DNA of 64,000 bases. Source: Pholis gunnellus (lineage: Eukaryota > Chordata > Actinopteri > Perciformes > Pholidae). Made by a program: the position numbers and the translations under genes. Positions 1 through 28,280 of the stretch are shown here, piece by piece. How positions within the stretch are numbered: position 1 is the stretch's first letter; each line of letters starts with the position of its first letter. The stretch is from assembly GCA_910591455.2 (NCBI GenBank), contig OU342817.1, positions 11,504,415 through 11,568,414 of the forward strand, given 5' to 3'. A model generated the notes under the pieces. It saw only the letters and a program-made list of their open reading frames with translations. It ran no database searches and had not been told where the DNA came from.

Positions 1-1479
1 ATGGAATTCACAAAAAAAAAACAAGGAAACAAAACAAAGCACAGAGAAAAAATAGCCGACAAGCAGCCTGGCCCATCTAACCATTCCAATTTCCCCAGCA
101 TGTCCATCTTTAGAAATTCAGAGGTGTCGAGCAGGAAAAAACACATTTATAACAAACCCTGTTTCCTGCTGGTGTGAAATAAACCAAAATGTAAGCATCC
201 AAACCAATGTGACCTTCAACGTATTGGTGTGAAAGTGTGTTTTACAAAGCATTCACTTGTCTGTTAAATCCCTGAATGTTGACAATGAGATTCGCCACGA
301 GGATATCATTTAGTGAAAGGCGGCGCAATACAACAACCTCTGTGAAATTCAACCGATTTGTCTCAATTTTCCCATCAAAGGACTTGGAGCATTATTGTGA
401 TCCTATTAGTGGACGTCTCTGGGTGAAGATGACTTTATTAAGCCTCGGCGAGTGGGATCTGACAGCTGAGTGGGGGCGGGGTTGAATAGCGACTGCGGGT
501 GTGAGGCTGAGGATGGAAAAGTGCAAGGAATGTATAGCGGAGGAGAGGAGTGTGTAAGAGACACCTGAATTGAGAGTAATGAATCCGGAGAGGAGCACAG
601 ACATCTCTTTCATCTCCAAGCAGACTTGAAGCGCTCTTTCATCATCATCATCAAAAATGTGCACGCTCATAGCACAGGCACATTTACCTGCGGGAGGAAA
701 GACAGAATTCACTTTCAAAGAAAACTCTGCCACTTTCCCTCTTGTCTGCAGTGTTTGGAGTCATTAAAGACACAACACCCACTGTGAGGGACCTGGGCAG
801 GTGACAATTATTTGCCCTGAAATTAGCCTTGTTGTTGTTCCTGATGAATGTGTGTGGAAATTAGGAGTGAAGGTGTCGAATGCCAAGCTCACCATGCAGC
901 ATAACAAGGGCATGGGGGTGTTTGAAGAATTGCTCCACATGGTGACAGAAAGCAATGTGAGGAGCTCCAGTTTCTTTTACGTGTTGAAAGCTGAAATAAT
1001 TTGAAGGGAAGGAAGTTTCATATCAAGGATTGTCTGTCTGTTGTTGAAGTCAAGGCACGTCAAGTCAGTTTTAGTTTTAATAATCATGCGAGTCGCGTGG
1101 TTGTAGAAATTCATGTTCCCCAGCGGATGACTCCTACCGACTTTGGCGATCACCTGTTTTTTTTACCGAGTGCCTCCAGCAGGTGAAAATCTTCCCTTAT
1201 CAGGTGAAATATCTCAACATCTACATGGATTGAGACAAAATGTTGCACAGACATTAAGGTTCCCAGACATTGCATCCCTCTTTGGTTTCATGCCACCATA
1301 AGGTTGACATTTGTGGTTTTTGATGTGCTGTAAAATTTGATAGACGTTCATGTTCCCATCAAGATGAATCATAATACGTAAGTTTGCTGATCCCCGGATT
1401 TTTCATTTTGCGCAAGCAGGTCAAAATCTTTGTTTGTTCGATACTTTCATTTGTGATCAAACGCATTCCAAGCAGCCTT
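1..1479. other. unassigned intergenic sequence
   Basis: I find no gene here. The short open frames, including the minus-strand one at 392-733, have no recognisable domain or convincing splice context. Confidence 0.6.
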
Positions 1480-1660
1480 AGCTGTGATGTTAGCATGCTA
1501 ACACGCTAAACTAAAATTCTATTCAGACAGAAATCGAAGAATATTTTCACCTGAAATTATTCTCGAAAGCTAGCTAGCAATGTATGCACAGACCATGTGT
1601 GCAAGTTATTCTGCCTGTTTGTGGTCAACATGATCTCAAGATCATCTCAAGATTCAGCAC
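1480..1660 (+). repeat. old interspersed repeat fragment with TTAGCATGCTAACACG core
   Basis: The string around 1489-1510, rich in TTAGCATGCTAACAC, is typical of a widespread degenerate fish repeat, and the flanking 150 bp has similar composition. Boundaries are approximate. Confidence 0.4.
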
Positions 1661-2057
1661 CTTAATGCAGAAATGTTTACTTTGGAATATCTACAAATTG
1701 ATACAGTAAGAAATGCTTGATTTTGTGTCTGCATGTAGTGTATCAGTCATTATCAGGATTTTTTTCAGCAAGCCAAACGCCAAAGAAGTAAAAAGCATCA
1801 AAAAATGGATTAAGAAATATAATTTACTATCGATACTTGAGTGCAAAGTTTTTAAGGGTTTTCCCCACCCTTATAAATAAACATAAGTGACATTAGCATA
1901 TGGCTCAAAGAAAGAAAGTGTGTCCAGTACAGCGGAGCAGCTGGCATGGCTGTTTTTGTATCTTTTAATTGAACGCAAAGGCAGCATATTAAAAGAGAAA
2001 AAAAGCTGGTGCTCTCATCTCTCTACCCTTCCTCAGGTGATCTCAACCGGGTTTGTC

Positions 2058-2064
<7 letters not shown>

Positions 2065-2101
<37 letters not shown>
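2065..2101. repeat. (GT)n microsatellite
   Basis: Thirty-seven bases of uninterrupted GT dinucleotide. Confidence 0.97.
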
Positions 2102-2102
<1 letters not shown>

Positions 2103-3850
2103 CTCGGTGCGTGCTGCTGAACTAAAGCTCAGTGGCCTTCCTCGGTCCACAAGCAAAAGATGTGATGTGACCATCTGACTGGATTTACTGTGACCCAGTA
2201 AAGCTGAATTCTCGGCTGCTGCACAGACAACCTGGCTTTGCTGAACTTTGCTAAATTCCTTCTTAATTGAAGAGACAGCTTAGTGTGGGAAGACACAACA
2301 ACATTCAAAAAGCATTTAGTTAGGTAGATTATTTTCACTTGAGGTGAGCTTAGTCACTGGCTTAGTCATCAGAAACATTCACCGCGTTCCCTTCTGCTCC
2401 AAACATGCTGAGCCTCGGACTGGGATTACGACAACATTCAATACTACAATGGCAGACATATAACTCTAATCTAACCAATCAATAGTGTATATCTTCATCG
2501 GTTTATTTATTCGGCTGGTGAATGGCATTCGGAGAGATGAGGTGCATTGTGATTTTGAGACATAATTACTACATCCAGCTGAGGTTTTTGGAGCCGTCCT
2601 TGGATATGCCAGTTTCCTCTCAATAATTGGCAGCGGGATTCCCGGCTGTGAGATTGCTGTTTGTCCAGTTATGGCAGCTTCTGCTTTGCAACAGTCCCTA
2701 CTGGCCAAAAGTGCTGATTCCTAGTGCTTTTATCAGAGAACTTATTCTCTCTTAATCGCAAAACGGTCTCCAGATGCCCTTTTTTTTTGTGCGAGTCAGC
2801 CCCAGTTTGATTAATGTGATCTGGGAGCGCTGAAACTGCTGCCAGGCTCAGAGGTGTCACCCAACACTGCTGAATAAATGAACAGAACTAATTGTTTGTT
2901 TATGATTTGAAATATTAATAACATTGAATATATGAGGCCGTCAGTTGAAATCACCATTTGGGACAAATATGCGCTGTGGTTTGTGTAGCTTCGTATAACC
3001 ATTAACAGCAACAGCATCGGCTGCCCCGGCATTAGGACTATTCCTAAATGAGGCTACATTAGTTGGCCTTTGATGCAATTATACTATCCCCTTGAGAAAG
3101 AAAAAACTGTGTCTATGATTAAAGTAGCTTGCATATGGTTTTTGGGAAGTTTTGGGGGGTAAACATTTGAAGGGGAAACAGCTGGAGATGGCAGCGAAGA
3201 TGGTGGCTTCTGTTAACGAGATGATGAAATATTCTCTAACAGCTTACTGCACGTTGCATATCTTCACTTGGCTGTATGACAATCACAGAGGAAAACAGTG
3301 CTATCACAGTTACACTGCCATGGGGACCTTGAGTGATTGTCATCAAGTATTATTTCACTTCAAGGATCCTCAAGTTCCACCCTGACAGGTGCTCCCTAGT
3401 CACAGATTAATGGTCTATTATACAGTATGTTGTGCTCTAGAGCCACTTAGAGGATGCACCAGGGTTTCCACAGGCAGTAGGATAATGAGTACAGAGACTG
3501 TACAGCGCTTGTGCACGAGCCCTGGAAATCCAAACCTACTGATTCTGTTCAGATGTTGCAATTCGGAGCCTCGTCAGGATTTCTGCACCCTGCCTCTCTA
3601 ATGCCGCGAGTTTAAAGAGGATAACGCTGAATCTGGAGACTAAATCCCATCTCCCTCGTGGTGCAAACCCCAGGCAAAGTTTTGTTTACGCTGTGCTTTA
3701 TCAGTGATCTGGGAAGCATTGTAAATCCTTCGCATCTCCTCTTTCATCTCCATACAGCACCTTGATCCTCACTGCGTCATTAGTGCTGCGGCTATAATGA
3801 GAGCGTAGGGTGAAGAATTGCAACCTTCTGGTTACATTGCTTTTGTACGG

Positions 3851-3876
3851 TGTGTGTGTGTGTGTGTGTGTGTGTG
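3851..3876. repeat. (TG)13 microsatellite
   Basis: Twenty-six bases of pure TG. Confidence 0.97.
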
Positions 3877-5430
3877 GAGGTGGGTGCAGCGGCACTTCTC
3901 ATTATAAGAAAGACTTTATGTAAATCCAAAAGCCTCTGTCGTTGTTAATCTTGGTGAGGAAGCGATCCCCAACATTTTATTGTGCAGCACACAGCTCTCA
4001 AAATGAAATAAGATGATGGTGTTGATTATGGCTGCTAGTGGGGAGCAAATAGGCAGGTCTGAATTATTCTGAAGCATCTAATCAGTAACTTCATTTTGTC
4101 TTATTGCACAATGGACAATCTTCTGGAGTAGCACAACAAACCAATATATATCTGTTTGCAAATGTACGGGGTGAATAGTTGCCATTTTCATATATTTCAT
4201 TGAAGTCGTTGTCGTCGGGTTTTTATTACTTTAGTTTCCTCTATGGCCTAATTCATAATTCTCTAAAACCAGAAATTTATGAACGTAATGTCAGTTATGT
4301 TTTTTGTGATTTGTTCCCTATTTAAAAACGTAATGTATATCGTAGTTTCCCCTGACATTGAATGCCTTGCTGACTGATTTCATCGTTCCATCAGTTTTGG
4401 TTATTTTCTGCTATTTTTTGTGTCAAACGATGCTCTGCAGTTTGTGCTGATTGAGAGGATTCGCCGCTCTGTCAAAAGTAAAATCCTGAGAGAAACACTT
4501 AACATGACTACGACTTTTGACATGAGAATACCCTCATTTTACAGATGCATTACTGACAATGTGACGTACGTGTAGAAATGTCGGTATTGCATTGAAAAGC
4601 CATCAGTCAAACTGATCTTGGGCAATCATGAGGTTTATTTTGGATATCTTCGTGAGCCGTGACGCCGTGTTCAAACAGCAGTGTGTCAGATTTCGTTTGA
4701 TTTGCAAGTGTCCTATTACACCGCTGGATTGGCATCCCCTTATTTGATGTCTTATCATTATTCCAGTCTACATTCGACCGCCTATTACTGCTGGCAGAAC
4801 ATAGCCCCACTCTTAATTTTCTAAATTAACATGCCCTCATGCAAATTAAATGGGGTTTTAATAGCTTTCAGTGGACAGCATTTCAAGTGAAGAGAAAAGC
4901 CCCCATTGCCCATCCACATTTTCTGTAGACAAAATGTTTTCTTATCCAGGACTGATGGCACCTGTGGACATCCAATTAGGTCACAAAGCGAACAAACACA
5001 GTCTCTAAGCAGCCGAGAAGCCAAAAAAAAAAAAAAGATTTATTTTTGTGATTTAAATTCCAAATGTGAAATATATGCAGTGATCAATAGCCTGTTTCCT
5101 GCTCCTTTGTGTGCTCTGTTCATCATAAAAAGGTGTAGAAAGAAGCGATGCTCTACAGTTAGTTTCCAAAGACAGTCTCCCTCGTGGCTTTTAAAGCAAG
5201 CTGTCTGGGCTGCTCTGACGTACCGTCAGCTATTATTCCCGATACCTCCCATGGGGTTGTCCTCTCCATAAACTCTTCCCCTTCACTGAGCCCCTGCCTC
5301 CCATCACCAGCATGCTTGTTAAACAGACACACACATTAGTCTAACTCATGTTTCCTCAGAGGCCCACAAGCCTGCCAAGCCAAAGCTCATGCTTATCACT
5401 CAGACTCTGCCCTGTGTGTGTGCAAGTAAA

Positions 5431-5446
5431 TGTGTGTGTGTGTGTG
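5431..5446. repeat. (TG)8 microsatellite
   Basis: Sixteen bases of pure TG, beside a second short TG run at 5413-5421. Confidence 0.9.
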
Positions 5447-5706
5447 CACATTATACTCCTGCTCTGCCCTCGGATAAAACCTCTCGAAGTATGCATACTT
5501 TTTCTTTATCCCAGCATTCTACCTCTAAATATAAAAGTGTGTTTGATTTGTTTGGCTTGAACTGGAGAAGATTTGACCCAGAATCCTTTAGCAGAGGGGG
5601 ACATATGCAAATGTTCCACTTGAATGAAAATAAAAAAATCCTGATAAAGAAGGAACCTTGTAAAAAAATATTCTGATATATAGCTTAACATATCATCCCA
5701 ACATAC

Positions 5707-5982
5707 TCTATATTCAGATTCATCTGTGCCAAGAGGAACTCCGTCTTTGATGCATAAATCTCTGCAGGTTAAGTGGAGTATGAAGGCAGTCACATCACTG
5801 TATCTGCGTATAAGTTCCTCGAAAGCGTTGAGGTCAAGCACATCAAAAGTATTCTGAGGTATCAAATAGAGAGACTTACCCAAGGGTAAGCTAAGCAACT
5901 GTAAGCAAAACCAAATCACAGCATCAGCGTGATGAACTAAATCTGCAGAACTAACATCCCAGATGTGTTGCAGCATCCAGGC
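5707..5982 (-). CDS. unidentified candidate internal exon
   Basis: A 276-nt minus-strand segment is fully open, bounded by an acceptor (CCACTGCACAG|GCC) and a donor (TATAGA|GTATGT) in matching phase 0. A stop codon lies a few codons upstream of the acceptor, as expected at an intron. The peptide begins AWMLQHIWDVSSADLVHHAD and later reads LNAFEELIRRYSDVTAFILH, ending near DESEYR. It is mixed hydrophobic/acidic and looks helical rather than low-complexity. I do not recognise the family. It lies downstream of brinp3 on the same strand and could be part of a neighbouring gene or a pseudogene. Chance is still possible because no second exon of the same gene is proven. Confidence 0.35.
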
Positions 5983-6539
5983 CTGTGCAGTGGAGAGATC
6001 AAGTCAGCTCCTGCATGAGCACAAACAGTATGCTCCTGGTAAACACCAGAAGCGGGCCATTACACCGCTATTAGTGACAAAATAAACAGAGCAAGACCCG
6101 TATTGTTCCAATCAAATCTATTCGTAATTTAACCTAAGGATTTTCTCATTAGTTTCCAGTTGCTACAGCAAGTTCACAATCTGTCCGTTGTTGAAAAATC
6201 AACTCTTGTTAGTTGTTTGTTGTCTCGTCACTGCTCCTTTTTAGGAATAGTTCCCTGGGTACGTTATTAATAATTTCCTGACTTCACGAAGAGGATATTC
6301 AAAACTGAATGCTGTCCATTTGTGACATTTGTTTGAAAAGAAAGTGGTGAAATATGACGGTCATGCAGCAGGCCTCAGTGGGCAGATAAGACAAGCAAGC
6401 ACTATATAAATATGAGATATTTATACCGTTTATTTTGAAAAATATATTAAATTAAGCTATTTCGTTATTAGCAAATCAAATCCCCATGTGATGTACATCC
6501 ATTTTAGACATATTGATGACATAAATCTTGAAATATCAA

Positions 6540-6901
6540 TCTCAGCTTGAAAGGAGTATAGTGTTAGATAAGAAGATCTGTTTGCTTAATATAAAGCTAA
6601 TGCTAGTAGCCTGTTAGCTTAGTTATTCACAAAGACTGGAAACAGGAAAGCCTGACTGTGTCCAAATGTAACAAAATCTACCAGCAACTGCAAAGATCAC
6701 TATTTAACCTGTTACATTCTATCGGTAATAACTGAAATGCTAACACGTTAGTTTCATCTTTGTTCTACACAAAGCTAATCGTCTCGTAGTTGTAGCTACT
6801 TATTTAGCGAACAGACATGAGAGTGGTCTACATTTTGTCACGTAACTATTGGCAAGAAAATGATTCAGACTACTTTCCCAAAATGTTGAGCTATTGCTTT
6901 A
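6540..6901. mobile_element. foldback/MITE-like element copy, both arms present
   Basis: The left arm near 6550-6650 contains GTTAGATAAGAAGAT, then GTTAGCTTAG and AAGACTGGAAACAGG. The right arm (about 6770-6901) is its degraded inverse, ending in TTTCCCAAAATGTTGAGC. The same ordered motifs recur at 46214-46742 and elsewhere in this window. No open frame is present, so it is non-autonomous. Confidence 0.65.
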
Positions 6902-8044
6902 ATGGTGGAAACGTTTGTTCTGGATCCTTTGTTTTGTCTCTGTACACATAATCCTCAAGGCTATAGTGAAGCTCTCAAAATGTTTGTTCAGATGCTTTTG
7001 GGGCGTAATTAATGGTGATCCTTGAGTGACTCTAAAACTTTAGTTTAACGTTACTTTTTTCTGTATAAACACCTTCTATTGGAATACGCTAATGTAGTTT
7101 TCATTTTTATCCAAATCAATTAAAGTGAAAAAGACAACCTCTGTCAAAGTGTTCAAGCCATTAAGTCTAGGACGATTCTTTATCAAAAAACCTTGTCAGA
7201 CTAGAACTTCTAACTTCTAAACCAGAGCTGCTCATGACAACACGCTCTTTCATTCTCTACCCCGTGTCTCAGCCCAGAGGAACACTGGACTGCTTCCAAT
7301 TGACCTGCACCACATTCTCCCACCCAGGTGCAGAATATTTACTTGTAAAAATTGTTTTTAAAACCACACCAGATGCTCACTGTTTAACCCTTTGCTGGGA
7401 CGTGATCCAGATTCAATATCTTTCTCACACGCAGACTGTCCCCTGCGGTCAATTAAAACACACAGTACAGGTTGGTAGATTTTGGCATGTTAAATATTAC
7501 TACAGCAACTACTTCCAGTGCATCAACTGCTATAAAGTAAAATTACTTTTAAAATAAGCGCATGAGAGAAAAAGGATTGTAAAGAGGAATTTTATAAGGT
7601 CAGTCTAACATGATAACTTGCCAACACTATGCTCTTGTGATATCTGATAGCTAAGTAAAAGACTTGTGTTACAGCCTGGGGACAGCCCCGCTGTGTCCTA
7701 AAATTGTAAAATCAATGTTTAAGCTCAAAAGCAGCCTGTGGGAGATGCTTGTCATAAAGGTGATGTCTTACTTTGCCAATCCACTTGGCCACTCCACTCA
7801 GTGCCACATAAACGGATTAAACTGATCTGTTACTGTACCGCTGCAGCATAATGCATCACACAGTGTACAGTCAATCTGGATGACAGCAGGGGTGCTGGTA
7901 GTAGTGTGCTCGGCACCTCATCTCACAATCAAAACTGCCTCATCCACCTTTTCACATTCGTTCTGAACGATCGCATCACAGCAAATTCTGTTTGACTTTA
8001 ATCTCAGGAGAAACATGTCAGGTGAATCTCGATACGTCTTCGCT
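6902..8044. other. unassigned intergenic sequence
   Basis: This stretch is AT-rich. The plus-strand frame at 7234-7557 has no recognisable domain. I see no gene or repeat that I can name. Confidence 0.6.
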
Positions 8045-8340
8045 ACGAGCTCTTTAGATGCTATAGTCTGATCAAAGCCGCACCGTGCTGCGAGCCTGTG
8101 GCTCCGCCGACGACGCCCCTTGGGGGATTAAATCTGATTTCTCTTTTGGTCTGCGTCACTCTTTTGAGTGTCCGACTCGCTCCGGTGCTGGGCGAGAGTA
8201 CTATCCTCGTCACCGATACCATAGCGTGCTGTTGTTTGATGTTGGACTTGTCTCTGAGGCGCTCCAGCTCATCTATCACAGTAAGTGAGAATGGCGGACG
8301 GGGACGGCGGAGGAACAGAGGCAGGCTGCTCCGACCCTCC
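8045..8340. other. CpG-rich patch with open frames on both strands
   Basis: This patch has far more CpG than its neighbours. On the minus strand, 8279-8061 is open and reads IDELERLRDKSNIKQQ and onward to a stop. On the plus strand a frame from 8098 starts with a signal-like hydrophobic stretch (LISLLVCVTLLSV) and reaches a good donor, CACA|GTAAGTG, near 8280. A further plus-strand ATG at 8291 starts MADGDGGG. It could be a first exon with promoter, a minus-strand exon of the same gene as 5707-5982, or an old retroposed fragment. I cannot decide between these. Confidence 0.3.
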
Positions 8341-8898
8341 CTTCTCTCACTATGTACTTAGTAATCTGTGCCGAGGCTATTCCCTCAATGGAGAATGGAG
8401 ACCTTGTGTTCTGAGGCTCCAGATGGGCAAAAACAACGCAACACACACACACACACCACTACGACTCTCCAGTGAGATAAGGCTATCAGGATATCGTGAT
8501 GCGTTCTAGCTTAATGTGCAAAACTATTTAAATTGTAAAATGATAATAGTAGGTTATTTTCTCATTCAGCCTCTTACTATGAGCAGTGGGCAGTTTTGGT
8601 TATTTCATGTCATAGTTCTCACAAGTTTGGAGAAGGTGTTGTCACGCATTTCATTGCATCGATCATGATCAGGGTTTAGCAAATTTTAAATCAAAGCATG
8701 ATGACAGTTGTCAAGTTGTTTGCCCATCTGGTCAGTCATTTAAATCTGATCACACCCACACTGAGTATAAAATAATAACTAATAATAACTAATAATAAAT
8801 GGTGCCTCTGGGTGTTTTGTTTCCCAAACTTTAAGTCTCTAATTGTTGCTTATTAAGTCACAAATGTTTCCTATTATATTGAAACGTTTTCAGGGGGT
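8341..8898. other. unassigned sequence between CpG patch and brinp3 3' end
   Basis: It contains a short AC run (8441-8456) and a small decamer tandem repeat (8771-8800). Part of it may be brinp3 3' UTR if a distal poly(A) site is used. Confidence 0.5.
8771..8800. repeat. 10-bp tandem repeat, three units
   Basis: AATAATAACT occurs twice, followed by AATAATAAAT. Confidence 0.95.
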
Positions 8899-8904
8899 TT
8901 TATT
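8899..8904 (-). terminator. candidate polyadenylation signal for brinp3
   Basis: The minus strand carries AATAAA at 8904-8899, about 170 nt past the stop codon at 9075. This is the first canonical hexamer downstream. It would give a short 3' UTR, and a longer 3' UTR using later signals is equally possible. Confidence 0.35.
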
Positions 8905-9074
8905 CCATAAAACTACACTGAAATTATAAAAACATCACATTTAATTGCACATAAGTGTATGTACGACACATCCTTGAACAACATATCACACAATTGACAC
9001 AAATGGATCCAGAGGGCAAAGGATACAGGTCTGTCCATGGCAAGGAAATAGTACAAAACATCAATAGCCATTAA

Positions 9075-25859
<16,785 letters not shown>

Positions 25860-25891
25860 GCTTCACCCAGCGACACCTCATCCTCTCCGGA
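25860..25891 (-). other. brinp3: 5' UTR part of brinp3 coding exon 1, bounded by a good 3' splice site
   Basis: Just upstream of the start codon the minus strand reads a pyrimidine-rich tract ending in CCCTCTTCCCAG|TCCGG, a near-ideal acceptor with its boundary at 25891. This implies a noncoding upstream exon, common in this family. The 32-nt leader has no upstream ATG. A transcript sequence would be needed to confirm it. Confidence 0.55.
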
Positions 25892-26047
25892 CTGGGAAGA
25901 GGGCAGACAGTTTCATTTTAGGGATGAAAAAGTAGTGCGTCCAGCTGATTTTTTTGGACAGAATTTGGACATGTCCTTATTTAAAACCGAGTATTTGAGA
26001 GTTAGTGCATGATCAAGTGTTTTATTATACTGAAAGCCTACACGTAC

Positions 26048-26420
26048 CTGATTTTGCAATAGGGATCAAGTGATGCGCTCTCAAGAAGAAGTGAACTCTT
26101 ATCTTGCGAGAGCTGCGAATAAAACCTCTCCGGTTCAGCGATCCGGACACATTCATTAGTTCGTGATGAGTCCTTTCTTTCAAGCGCTACTCCAACTTGA
26201 TTCCTGCTCTCGCTCGAACTTTATTTCGGGAGGCGATCCTCCCGCATCCGCGAATCACCCGCTCCTCGGTGAGAAGTTGCAGCAGCGGAGGCACGAACAC
26301 AGAGGAGTTCATTTTGGGGATGTCCGCGCGGTCACTGATATTTCCAGAGGCTGAATGCAAAAGGTAGACGTCTCCATTCTGAGCGGAATCGATGCACTTA
26401 TAGTGATCCTTTAAGTTGCT
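26048..26420 (-). promoter_or_regulatory. brinp3: candidate noncoding exon 1 and core promoter of brinp3
   Basis: A strong minus-strand donor (AATCAG|GTACGTG) has its boundary at 26048 and pairs naturally with the acceptor at 25891, giving a 156-nt intron. Upstream of the donor, 26100-26340 is richer in CpG than the surrounding DNA. A weak TATA-like string (CTATAAG on the minus strand, near 26395-26403) could place a start site near 26365-26375. No coding sequence is required here; the open frame at 26187-26429 is not convincing. The assignment is inference from splice signals and composition only. Confidence 0.35.
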
Positions 26421-26533
26421 GTAATTCATCTAAATGCACGCTAAACGTTGCGTATGAGCTGCTATTCCCCTCCTCCGCAGAGTGAGCTGCATGAATGAGC
26501 GCCTGCTTCCACACAGAGAGCTTTTTCTTCCCG

Positions 26534-26556
26534 TTTTTTTTTTTTTTTTTTTTTTT
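26534..26556. repeat. poly-T tract (23)
   Basis: Twenty-three Ts; A-tract in the minus-strand sense. Confidence 0.95.
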
Positions 26557-26644
26557 ACGAGTGAGAAAGCAAGAGGGCGAGCAAGTGCATCGTAATGAGG
26601 GCGAAATATACAGTCTGCGTATATTCAAGTTTTGAGGACAGCAG

Positions 26645-26666
26645 GATGATGATGATGATGATGATG
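26645..26666. repeat. (GAT)n trinucleotide repeat
   Basis: Seven GAT units plus one base. Confidence 0.95.
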
Positions 26667-28250
26667 CATTCACATAATTCATCCTCATTATTTGCTTTCA
26701 CAGCATGTTCCTCTCTCTGAAATCATGGCACATTAAAAGTGTTTAAAGAAGCTTGATAATAGACTAATTATCTGCCAGTGTTGTCCCCCCCCCCCCCTGT
26801 TTTATTGTCCTGTGCCACAGCTCCAGAGCCTGCAGCTTGCACGACTAAATGGCTCACATCAACCTACATGGGGACAGGCACATTGCTGGTTTCACCAGCG
26901 AGAATAATTACAGGCCATTATCAAGGAACAGGTTTCTTGGGTGATGGGATTCAAGTTCATGAGTGCGTCTTCATTTTTGCCACCTCATTTGCATAAAACG
27001 GTTTCCCCCGTGTAAAAGGACTCCGACAACCATAATTACGCAAAAGAAACATTTGATCTGTAACTTGCAAATAATAAACTTTGAACCCTCAAAACATTTG
27101 AGCATGAATTCACATTCACACGAGGCAGGTGTAGGAACAGATGCTGATGTGGATTACTTTTCCCCCACCTGCCTCCCTTGCAGCAACATCAGAACATACT
27201 TGACGTATAGAGTCGACAAATCTTTCAGTCATGTGAAAGCTGAATGCCATTAGAGGAAATGTTCATGCGTCAAGCCTTCAAATGATGGTGGGTTAGGTAG
27301 CAGGGACAAAGCTCTGCGTGTTTGGGGAAGGAGGTCGACAGGTACATCAGATTAATCTCTAATTAGGCTCCTGTATCTGCTCTTCGGGGATTACAACAGT
27401 GAAAAAAGCTAAATTCTAGAGCCAGAATTTGTTTGACGTTCGGGCAATTACTTTATGTTTGCCAGGAGAGTCCTTTGTCTTGCTCTTTTAAGTCATCTTG
27501 TCATTATGCTTGTCGTTCACACTGAAAACCTGATTGACAAAGGCCTCCCTGTGTTAAATGGGCTGTGAGGAGAGTGTCTGTCATCCCTGATGGGGTTGAA
27601 TCAATAGCCTGCTTCCATTGATTCCCTTTTGCTTTAATTTTATTTGGCAAGCGCCCCTCAGAATGCCAGGGGACGTTATTTCTTTTCTTTTTGTAGCTCA
27701 AATTAAGACAGTCAGTTCGATAACATCTTCAAAGCCTAAATAGCTGTAGTCACCGTCGGTCCTGCTGACCGTCTCAATCAACTGAAACACTTTGAAATTT
27801 AAAGCAGGGGGAAGTTTTATTCTTATAATGCGCCAACAGGAGGATCTGCCTCCCCAGGTATGCTGATCTTGGTATTCGGGACATCTGTAATAATAGAGAA
27901 GCCTGCGTTTGCTTGTGCAACAAAAGGAACGCATTAAATTTTCCAACTAGCAATTTGTGTGGAGAAAGGATATAGAGGAATGAAGGAGGCTAAATGAGCT
28001 TTTCCCTCCGGGCTGCAGACTGTTATAGTCTCTTGAAATCTGGGTCTTTGTTGTCTGCGTGTGCTGTAATTGAAAAGTTCCAGCCTCCCGTTTCTCTCTT
28101 CCTTCCTTTGCTTTCCTCTCGCTCTCCCTAGTCCCCCAGCCTGACATACCCTTACTTCCCTTCCACCACCCAAACCAGCAGTCTTTCCTTTTTCTGTCTA
28201 TTTGAATCCTCTGTCATCTCTCGTTTGACTCATTCCCTCCCGCTCCCTCT

Positions 28251-28280
28251 TCCCTCCTCCCTCCTCCCTCCTCCCTCCTC
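28251..28280. repeat. TCCCTCC heptamer tandem repeat
   Basis: Just over four tandem copies of TCCCTCC; strongly pyrimidine-rich strand bias continues on both sides. Confidence 0.93.

Larger units (their letters stand above)
1661..5706. other. unassigned intergenic sequence
   Basis: No gene is supported. The stretch contains GT microsatellites at 2065-2101, 3851-3876 and 5431-5446. Other short frames look random. Confidence 0.6.

Noticed and set aside
5855..5900. Possible 26-nt intron inside the candidate exon (GTAAGT...CTCAG)
   Set aside because: Far too short for a vertebrate intron, and splicing it would bring a stop into frame; the continuous reading is better.
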